From NCBI GenBank assembly GCA_029261555.1, contig JAJDBB010000102.1, forward strand, positions 1 to 56,295: a stretch of DNA of 56,295 bases, given 5' to 3'. The translations under genes were made by a program, and so were the position numbers. The stretch is from Nitrospinaceae bacterium (GTDB taxonomy: Bacteria > Nitrospinota > Nitrospinia > Nitrospinales > JACRGP01). This document shows positions 50,615 through 56,295 of the stretch, piece after piece (the stretch's first letter is position 1; every line of letters starts with the position of its first letter). Below the pieces are notes generated by a model. That model was given only the letters and a program-made list of their open reading frames with translations, ran no database searches and had not been told where the DNA came from.

Positions 50615-51202
50615 ATGGCCGTACTGAAAGTCGCTAAGTCTGGAAATCCGGTTTTACGCCGAAAAGCGGAATCCGTGGACATAAAGCGCCTCGCGCAGGG
50701 TGACGACGAGCTTCAAACTTTCATCGACGACATGGTCGATACCATGCGCGCCGAGGACGGCGTGGGCCTGGCGGCGCCGCAGGTCGATCGGTCCCTGCAA
50801 ATTGTCGTCATGGAATGCGACACAAATAAGCGCTATCCGGACCGTCCCAACTTTGGCCTCACGGTTCTGGTGAATCCGACAATCGTCTTTTATGACGAGG
50901 AAAAGGATTACGGTTGGGAAGCCTGCCTGAGCCTGCCGGGACTGCACGGCTGGGTTCCTCGCTCGCGCAGTATCCGCATCGACGCCCACGACCGCGAAGG
51001 CCGGGCGATCACCCTGGAAGCGGAAGGGTTCCCCGCCGTGGCGGCGCAACACGAGATCGATCATCTAAATGGGATCCTTTACGTTGACCGCATGGACGGC
51101 CTGGAGAAACTTTGCTATCAGGAAGAGTTCGAACAATTCTGGATTCCAAAACAGGAATCGGCGTCGGCCGGCGTGGCGCCGGAGGTTGCGGCTGGCGATT
51201 GA
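50615..51202 (+). CDS. def: peptide deformylase
   Basis: The 195-aa metalloenzyme removes the formyl group from nascent N-termini. It has motif 1 GVGLAAPQVDRS, motif 2 WEACLSLPG (usually EGCLS, here EACLS, Cys ligand kept) and motif 3 QHEIDHLNG with HExxH. The C-terminus (FEQFWIPKQESASAG) is longer than average by about 20 residues. A ribosome site is weak. It may share an operon with the hypothetical gene 69 bp downstream. Confidence 0.93.
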   Translation: MAVLKVAKSGNPVLRRKAESVDIKRLAQGDDELQTFIDDMVDTMRAEDGVGLAAPQVDRSLQIVVMECDTNKRYPDRPNFGLTVLVNPTIVFYDEEKDYGWEACLSLPGLHGWVPRSRSIRIDAHDREGRAITLEAEGFPAVAAQHEIDHLNGILYVDRMDGLEKLCYQEEFEQFWIPKQESASAGVAPEVAAGD

Positions 51203-51271
51203 GAAGTTATCCTCAACTCGAATACCAAGCTATCGATCATTCTTGATTGCATTCAGTGGGAGAATTTTTCC

Positions 51272-51640
51272 ATGGACGATTCCCAACAAAATTTGGAAGA
51301 GGAAATACTTCGGCTTTACCGGGAACCCATCATCGGCGCCAGTTACGCCAATACTTACGGCGAGGAAAATATCCAGAACCTGGTAAACAAATACCGCGCT
51401 CTGGATCCCGCGCAGAGGGAAACCATGCGCGGCGTTTTGATGGACAATTCGCGCAGTATGGATTTGGGAACCAGCTACGTCTCGGTGGGAACGCTTCACG
51501 CGCTCGGAATGAAGGACGAGGTGGAGGCGGCTTACGCTTGGGCCGGCAAGCTGGGGGAAACGTCCAAAACCTTCACCCATCATTTCGACGTCGGCAAATC
51601 CCTGGCGGATTATTTTTTCGGGACGGCTTCGTCCTCCTGA
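51272..51640 (+). CDS. hypothetical helical protein
   Basis: I do not recognise this 122-aa protein. It is alpha-helical by composition (NLEEEILRLYREP, NIQNLVNKYRALDPAQRETMRGVL, EAAYAWAGKLGETSKTFTHHFDVGKSLAD). No signal peptide. Its 3' end overlaps the 3' end of the MFS gene on the other strand by 31 bp. Position after def is weak evidence for expression. Function unknown. Confidence 0.6.
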   Translation: MDDSQQNLEEEILRLYREPIIGASYANTYGEENIQNLVNKYRALDPAQRETMRGVLMDNSRSMDLGTSYVSVGTLHALGMKDEVEAAYAWAGKLGETSKTFTHHFDVGKSLADYFFGTASSS

Positions 51641-52986
51641 ACCAAAATGCCCTCCCGCAGGGGATTGCTTGGGGCGGGATTGAATCCGCTGGGATCGACG
51701 GGGCAATGCGAACCCACGCATTTTCCCTGGCTCAAGCGGCGACGCAGGAAGGCCAGAAAAAGAACCCAGGACACTCCCGGCGCGATGAAAATGACGGCTA
51801 TTGCCCGCGCCGCCTGGTCGGGCGACCAGCCTAATTGATCCGTCGCAAAACCCACGCCCCAATTGCCGACGCCCATCGTCAGGGTCAACAACGCCAGCTC
51901 GGAACTGAAGATTCGCCCCAGGTAGCGCTTGTCCGCTTCCAGATGGATCAAGGCGGAACTGAAGACCCAAATGATCGATCCAAAAAGCGTGGCGGCGCCG
52001 AGGCTCAGGGACGCCGTCAGGATGGATTGCGATTCCGCAAAAAACCAATAGCAAACCGCGCCTAAAAAGAAACTCCCGGCGATGGAATTTTGCAAGGCCC
52101 GGGCGGAGTCGCCAAATAACTTGTTCGCCAGCAAAGGACCCAGCCCCGCGCCCACGCCTCTGGCGGCGTACATCAGCCCGATCCCCAACGATAGCGATAG
52201 CGAGGCCGAGGCGCCGATTATTTTATTCGCGTAGAGCGGGATCAGGGTCATGATCCCTCCCGCCAGCGCCAGGCCGGATTTTAACAATGCAAGGGCGAGG
52301 ATGATCGGTTCGGAAAAAACATAGCGAAACCCGTCCAGCGCCTGCCCGGCAATTTCCGAACGAAACGGTTTGCCGGACGACGCTTTTTTACTTTCGGAAA
52401 ATCGGATGCGGGTGATGAACCAACAGGATAAAAGAAAGGTAAACGCGTCGATGAGGAAAGCGGCGCGGACTCCGAACCAGGCGACCAACAGTCCGCCTGC
52501 CGCCGCGCCGAATGCCAGCATCGCCGACCATGTGGCCCCCGCCAGCGCGTTGGCCGCTACGAGGTCTTTTCGGGGCGTGATGGAGGGGATGATGGCGCTG
52601 CGCGCGGGTTCAAAAAATCCGGCCAGCGCGGTCTCCAGAATGACCAGCCCGTATAGAACCCACAGGCTTCCGCCCTCCATCACCCACAAAAAACCCAAAA
52701 CGACAAAGAAGCGCGCCAGATCGGCGGCGATCATTATATGTTTTTTATCCCAGCGGTCGACCAAGGCCCCGGCGAGCGGACTGATCACGACAATGGGAAA
52801 CAGTTTCGCCATCATCACCGCCGCCATGGCGGTCCCGGTTCCGGAAATTTTCAGAACCAGCGTGAAAATGGCGATGCTGTTCAACCAATCCCCAAGCTCC
52901 GACACAATCTGTCCGTACCAGAGGTTGCGAAAATCGGGATTGCTTTTTAGCAGGGCGACGTAACCCTTTGGACGATGTGAAGGCAT
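51610..52986 (-). CDS. MFS transporter (EntS/MFS_3-like)
   Basis: The 458-aa protein has about 12 hydrophobic segments and MFS motifs: NLWYGQIVSELGDWLNSIAIF near the N-terminus, ALVDRWDKKHIMIAADLARFF (loop 2-3 motif A, with D-R-x-x-K) and EPARSAIIPSITPRKDLVAANAL, the latter typical of the EntS/MFS_3 branch. It is likely a drug or siderophore exporter with proton antiport. The C-terminal extension (about 25 residues, polar) overlaps the hypothetical gene on the other strand. The start at 52986 has no strong ribosome site. Confidence 0.9.
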   Translation of the reverse strand: MPSHRPKGYVALLKSNPDFRNLWYGQIVSELGDWLNSIAIFTLVLKISGTGTAMAAVMMAKLFPIVVISPLAGALVDRWDKKHIMIAADLARFFVVLGFLWVMEGGSLWVLYGLVILETALAGFFEPARSAIIPSITPRKDLVAANALAGATWSAMLAFGAAAGGLLVAWFGVRAAFLIDAFTFLLSCWFITRIRFSESKKASSGKPFRSEIAGQALDGFRYVFSEPIILALALLKSGLALAGGIMTLIPLYANKIIGASASLSLSLGIGLMYAARGVGAGLGPLLANKLFGDSARALQNSIAGSFFLGAVCYWFFAESQSILTASLSLGAATLFGSIIWVFSSALIHLEADKRYLGRIFSSELALLTLTMGVGNWGVGFATDQLGWSPDQAARAIAVIFIAPGVSWVLFLAFLRRRLSQGKCVGSHCPVDPSGFNPAPSNPLREGILVQEDEAVPKK

Positions 52987-53005
52987 ACAGGGCAGTTACT
53001 TTTTT

Positions 53006-53524
53006 TTACGGTTTGCGGACGGCGCGAACTCCCAGAACCCAGCAGGCGCTCCGCCGGAAGCTGACCATCTGGCCGTTGCGAAAATCCACAAACCCGGCGC
53101 GTTTTTCGCCGTCCGTTTCCGAAGACCACAACCAGTACGCCGCCTTGGGTCCGAATATCGGATCCAGATTCAGCGTGTACTCCTCGCTCCAGTTTTGGTA
53201 TTCCACGCCCAGACTGTTGGTTTTGCTCCGCTCGACAATTCCGTTGGGAAACAGAGCCATCTCATCCATCGTCGGCATACGCCAGTCGGTATGGCCTCCC
53301 GTGTCCAGAGCCTCGGCATAGGCCTTGGCGCCTTCCCAGTCGAGGCATTTCCCCGTTTGCGCCCAACTGTCTTTCTTAGCCCACATCAATCCGGATTTGG
53401 AATCGATGATCGTACCGTCGCCAACGTCCTTGAATCGCGGCTCCTTGCCTACGGCCGGAGCGACTGTTAACAATCCGATTGCCAGAACAAACAAAATCCC
53501 TTTGCAGGTAAGAAACTTTTTCAT
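53006..53524 (-). CDS. DUF1566 (Lcl C-terminal domain) secreted protein
   Basis: The 172-aa product has a signal peptide (1-26, ending APAVG) and a DUF1566 domain: RFKDVGDGTIIDSKSGLMWAKKDS, DWEGAKAYAEAL, WRMPTMDEM, YWLWSSET and RRSACWVLGVRAVR. The family is extracytoplasmic, found in Lcl collagen-like and Fimbrial proteins, with unknown activity. The ATG at 53524 overlaps the stop of a possible small ORF (ATGA). A GAGGCGCT sequence precedes it. Confidence 0.8.
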   Translation of the reverse strand: MKKFLTCKGILFVLAIGLLTVAPAVGKEPRFKDVGDGTIIDSKSGLMWAKKDSWAQTGKCLDWEGAKAYAEALDTGGHTDWRMPTMDEMALFPNGIVERSKTNSLGVEYQNWSEEYTLNLDPIFGPKAAYWLWSSETDGEKRAGFVDFRNGQMVSFRRSACWVLGVRAVRKP

Positions 53525-53739
53525 AGCGCCTCGATTCGATAAATTTTCAGAGCGCTTCCAAAAAGCGCCCATGGTCGGGAGCGGCCCTTATGCCGGGCAA
53601 ACGCCCCGCCGCAAGGTTTCATTTGCATACCCAACGCCGCTTGAACATTCACCGTATAAGCGGCGCCAACTGGGTCCAGCGGCACGCTGGTCGGCGAGTT
53701 GCCGAAAGTAAAAACTTCCGAATTAGTAATGGCTTTCAT
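53521..53739 (-). CDS. possible small protein (72 aa)
   Basis: A 72-codon frame starts MKAITNSEVFTFGNSPTSVPL and ends with a TGA that overlaps the ATG of the DUF1566 gene, which hints at translational coupling. It has no signal peptide and no recognised family, though PTSVPLDPVGAAYTV is plausible protein sequence. Evidence is limited to the frame length and overlap, so it may be spurious. Confidence 0.3.
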   Translation of the reverse strand: MKAITNSEVFTFGNSPTSVPLDPVGAAYTVNVQAALGMQMKPCGGAFARHKGRSRPWALFGSALKIYRIEAL

Positions 53740-53796
53740 AAATTGTGATAAAATTTGTTTTGCAATCGTTTAAATCATAAGGAAGGACCGTTGACC

Positions 53797-54273
53797 ATGG
53801 CGCTGGAAGAAGATTCAACCGAGCATGAAGATAAAACCGAAAAACTATCGAGCCGGATCACTTACGCCGCGGCCTTTATTCTGGCGACGCTGGCTTGCGT
53901 CTGGTTTTACGTGGAAAAGCCGCCGGACGATCCGGCCACGCAACGCATGCGGACGTTCTTTAAAAAGAACAGCTCGACGGTGATGGAATTTATCAAGCTT
54001 CCGCCCGAAAAACTCCAGGCCTTTGCGAAAAAACAGAAGCACCCCTTTTACAAACGCTTCGCCGAAGCGCCCATGCTGGAGAAGGGGGAAATCAAGGCCC
54101 TGATCCATATTTCGACAGACTATACTCCAAATCAATATTGGTTCAATCTCGTTTTTCAATGGTTGATCTGGTTCACCCTGGTCTTGTTCATCGGGAAAAT
54201 GACCGAAGCTTGTTTGATCCTGATGCGCAACGAACAAGCTCGCAGAATAAAAAAGAGGCGCGAAAGAGAATAA
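53797..54273 (+). CDS. membrane protein with two transmembrane helices, family unknown
   Basis: The 158-aa protein has a charged N-terminus (EDSTEHEDKTEK), a membrane helix (about 22-38), a polar middle with KLPPEKLQAFAKKQKHPFYKRF, and a second helix (about 117-138, FNLVFQWLIWFTLVLFIGK). It ends in a basic tail (RIKKRRERE). No family is recognised. The ATG at 53797 follows AAGGAAGG, a good ribosome site 12 bp away; the TTG at 53755 is a shadow. The next gene, a membrane hydroxylase, follows after 38 bp and may share the transcript. Confidence 0.65.
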   Translation: MALEEDSTEHEDKTEKLSSRITYAAAFILATLACVWFYVEKPPDDPATQRMRTFFKKNSSTVMEFIKLPPEKLQAFAKKQKHPFYKRFAEAPMLEKGEIKALIHISTDYTPNQYWFNLVFQWLIWFTLVLFIGKMTEACLILMRNEQARRIKKRRERE

Positions 54274-54311
54274 CGTCCGGCCAGGACGCCTTTCTTACCG
54301 GAAACAATGTA

Positions 54312-55121
54312 ATGGACTTCAATCAAATCCGCCTGGGCTTGTTCCTTGGGATTTTCATCCTGTTGCTTTTGCTGGAAAATTTCATGCAAAGGCACCCTAC
54401 CGTGGATTCCAAACCTCGTCGGCTGGGAATTAATTTAGGCCTCACGGCGGTTAACGTAATTTTATTGAGGTTGATATTTGGCGGCGCGGCGGTGGGAGCG
54501 GCCTACTTCGCTAGCGAACGCGGCTGGGGCGTTTTAAATTACCTCGACCTCCCGGCCTGGCTTGAACTGGGGGCGGCGGTGATGTTCCTGGATTTCTCGA
54601 TCTACCTTCAGCACGTTCTGGTTCACATGGTTCCCTTCTTCTGGCGTTTTCACGTTGTCCATCATTCGGATCTGGACCTGGACGTCTCTTCGGGATTCCG
54701 TTTTCACCCGGTGGAAATCCTGGGATCCATGCTTTATAAAATCGGCCTGATTCTCGCCTTGGGACCGTCGCCTGTGGCCGTCGTGGTATTTGAAGCGATC
54801 CTGAACGGCATGGCGCAGTTCACCCATTCCAACCTCCCGCTTCCAGAAAAACTGGACGCCGCCCTGCGCCGGGTATTCGTAACCCCGGACATGCATCGTA
54901 TCCACCACTCCGTGGAGGTGAGGGAAACCAATTCCAATTACGGATTTAATTTTTCCCTGTGGGACCGAATGTTGGGCACCTATATTGAGCAGGCCAAAAA
55001 ACCGCAACCGGAAATCATGATCGGCGTGGAGGCCTTTCGTCGTCCGGAGCAAGTCACATTTTTAAAGTTGCTGGCCATGCCCATGAAAAATACGGCGCAA
55101 AGCTATACCCAGTCGCGTTAG
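54312..55121 (+). CDS. sterol desaturase/fatty acid hydroxylase family membrane enzyme
   Basis: The 269-aa integral membrane protein has the di-iron histidine clusters HVLVH, HVVHH and HRIHH, in the order typical of the sterol desaturase superfamily, along with four or so hydrophobic segments (including 5-25 and 40-70). It may hydroxylate a lipid acyl chain or a hopanoid/carotenoid. SNYGFNFSLWDRMLGTY is a family signature. The start at 54312 is the ATG; the ORF from 54138 is out-of-frame shadow of the preceding gene. It ends 26 bp before pyruvate kinase. Confidence 0.9.
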   Translation: MDFNQIRLGLFLGIFILLLLLENFMQRHPTVDSKPRRLGINLGLTAVNVILLRLIFGGAAVGAAYFASERGWGVLNYLDLPAWLELGAAVMFLDFSIYLQHVLVHMVPFFWRFHVVHHSDLDLDVSSGFRFHPVEILGSMLYKIGLILALGPSPVAVVVFEAILNGMAQFTHSNLPLPEKLDAALRRVFVTPDMHRIHHSVEVRETNSNYGFNFSLWDRMLGTYIEQAKKPQPEIMIGVEAFRRPEQVTFLKLLAMPMKNTAQSYTQSR

Positions 55122-55147
55122 CGACCTGCTAGTGAAAGAAGGAACCC

Positions 55148-56295
55148 ATGCAAACTCGTTTGACAAAAATTATCGCCACCCTGGGACCGGCCACCGCGAG
55201 CAAGTCCAAAGTAAAAGCTCTCGTCCGCGCCGGAGTCAACATCTTTCGCCTCAACCTCTCCCACGGCAGGCACGAGGATTTTAAACGCTGGATGGTCTGG
55301 ATTCGCGAATCCGAGAAGGAACTCAAAACTTTTGTCGGCATCTTGTTGGACCTGCAAGGCCCCAAAATCCGCGTCGGAAAATTTGAAAACGGTTTTCTCC
55401 TATTGCATCGCGGGGACCGGACGACGTTCACGACCGAAAAGGTGATGGGCAAAAAAGGTCTGGCGCATGTGCAGTACCCCAACTTTCACAAGGCCGTCGA
55501 GAAGGGCAACCGGGTTTATCTGGACGATGGAAATATTTGCGTTCGGGTGTTGAAAATCGACGGACGCAGGGTCCACGTGGAAGTGGAAACCGGCGGACGG
55601 CTTTCCAACTTTAAAGGATTGAACCTGCCCGACGCCAAAGTGGGACCAGGGGCTTTGACGGCAAAGGATAAAAAGGATCTTTTGTTTGGCCTGGAACAGG
55701 GCGTCGATTACGTGGCGCTTTCCTTTGCCAGCTCCGCGAAGGACGTCGCGCAGTTGCGCCGGTTGATCCACAAAGCGGGAGGAGACGCCGAGATCATCGC
55801 CAAAATAGAGCGCAAACAAGCCGTCGACCATCTGGAATCCATCATGAAGGAAGCGGACGCCGTCATGGTGGCGCGCGGAGATTTGGGAATCGAGATCCCA
55901 ATGGAAGACGTGCCCGTCGTCCAGGAAACAATATTGAAACTGGGAGCGCGTTTAGAAACTCCGGTAATCGTCGCCACCCAGATGCTGGAGTCTATGATTG
56001 AAAATCCGCGTCCCACGCGCGCGGAAATTTCGGACGTCGCGCAAGCGGTATTGGGATGCGCCGACGCCGTTATGTTGTCCGGGGAAACGGCCGTGGGGCT
56101 CCGCCCCGTCGAGGCGGTAAAGGTGATGGCGCGCACGGCTCTTAAAATGGAGGCCTTCCAGCGGAAGGATCAGAGAATTTTGCCCTGGAGGCGGTTCTTC
56201 GGCGACAACCCGGCCATCGGTCAGGGAATCACCTATTCCGCCGATCGCATGGTGGAATTGTTAAACGCCCAGGCGCTGTTGATATTTACTTTGTC
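55148..56295 (+). CDS. pyk: pyruvate kinase, C-terminus beyond window
   Basis: The frame from the ATG at 55148 is open to the window edge (382 codons). It shows TLGPATASKSKVKAL, NIFRLNLSHGRHEDF, LLDLQGPKIRVG and the B domain. AKIERKQAVDHLESIMKEADAVMVARGDLGIE (active-site Lys in AKIE and the metal Glu/Asp) follows, then TQMLESMIENPRPTRAEISDV. It makes pyruvate and ATP from phosphoenolpyruvate in glycolysis. The regulatory C-terminal domain has just begun (LNAQALLIF). A weak GAAGGAACCC ribosome site precedes it. Confidence 0.96.
   Translation, partial: MQTRLTKIIATLGPATASKSKVKALVRAGVNIFRLNLSHGRHEDFKRWMVWIRESEKELKTFVGILLDLQGPKIRVGKFENGFLLLHRGDRTTFTTEKVMGKKGLAHVQYPNFHKAVEKGNRVYLDDGNICVRVLKIDGRRVHVEVETGGRLSNFKGLNLPDAKVGPGALTAKDKKDLLFGLEQGVDYVALSFASSAKDVAQLRRLIHKAGGDAEIIAKIERKQAVDHLESIMKEADAVMVARGDLGIEIPMEDVPVVQETILKLGARLETPVIVATQMLESMIENPRPTRAEISDVAQAVLGCADAVMLSGETAVGLRPVEAVKVMARTALKMEAFQRKDQRILPWRRFFGDNPAIGQGITYSADRMVELLNAQALLIFTL

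Noticed and set aside
52370-52963. 197-codon plus-strand frame antisense to the MFS gene
   Set aside because: The MFS frame has convincing family motifs, while this has none.

Overview
The window is a chromosomal segment of a Gram-negative bacterium, with dense operons, many 1-8 bp gene overlaps and roughly 50-55% GC by eye. An outer membrane is indicated by several lipoproteins with clear lipoboxes, an exosortase with its PEP-CTERM substrate, nonulosonate/O-antigen type sugar genes, SPOR domains and a FimV-like protein. A motile life is indicated by FliG, a CheB-type methylesterase and a FliL-like protein, which lie scattered rather than in one flagellar operon. I suspect a Nitrospinota-like or deltaproteobacterial-grade organism, but this is inference; no rRNA or taxonomic marker is present. 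I saw no tRNA, rRNA, CRISPR array, transposase or integrase.

Layout. 1-1858: a truncated YaiI/DUF188 gene at the left edge, a DM13 protein, a tiny lipoprotein and a YHYH protein with a cysteine-rich tail. 2232-11503 (+ strand): an exopolysaccharide/protein-sorting block. It holds two GT2 glycosyltransferases, an acetyltransferase, a PEP-CTERM protein overlapping its exosortase, an EpsI-like partner, a TPR lipoprotein, a polyprenyl-phosphate sugar transferase, a GT26-STAS fusion, and a degenerate nucleotidyltransferase/beta-helix/sugar-transferase fusion. 11510-20881 (- strand): a ten-gene operon (PhyH dioxygenase, methyltransferase, CMP-sugar synthetase, class III aminotransferase, nitrilase-type amidase, SDR, PP-loop sugar amidotransferase, HisH-like, HisF-like, acetyltransferase). 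Together these look able to oxidise, aminate, acetylate, amidinate and CMP-activate an unusual acidic sugar. 21032-23953 (+): two more surface-glycan genes and a DUF218 protein.

24093-38486 is a mosaic of signalling genes (SpoIIE-type phosphatase, FliG, CheB), small secreted proteins and solenoid proteins. The solenoids are three ribonuclease-inhibitor-type leucine-rich repeat proteins, two pentapeptide repeat proteins, a MORN protein and a Sel1-like protein. They alternate with housekeeping genes (coaX, aroK). 38490-43806 carries DNA repair, methyltransferases, a DUF4254 protein, a SHOCT lipoprotein and rplU-rpmA-obg. 43808-56295 holds a zinc-ribbon FliL-like protein, a lytic transglycosylase behind a near-perfect promoter and a folded leader, a diheme cytochrome lipoprotein joined to a FimV/SPOR protein, HU, peptide deformylase, an MFS exporter, a membrane hydroxylase, and the start of pyruvate kinase running off the right edge.

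The main non-coding observation is a dispersed intergenic repeat family (at least seven copies). It begins with a 16-nt hairpin of the form CCrGGCnAGCGCCyGG followed by AGGCA, and it sits mostly at gene 3' ends, in two cases over the stop codon. Other structured candidates are a 15-bp perfect inverted repeat enclosing a second hairpin at 31748-31824, and the leaders of rplU and of the lytic transglycosylase.
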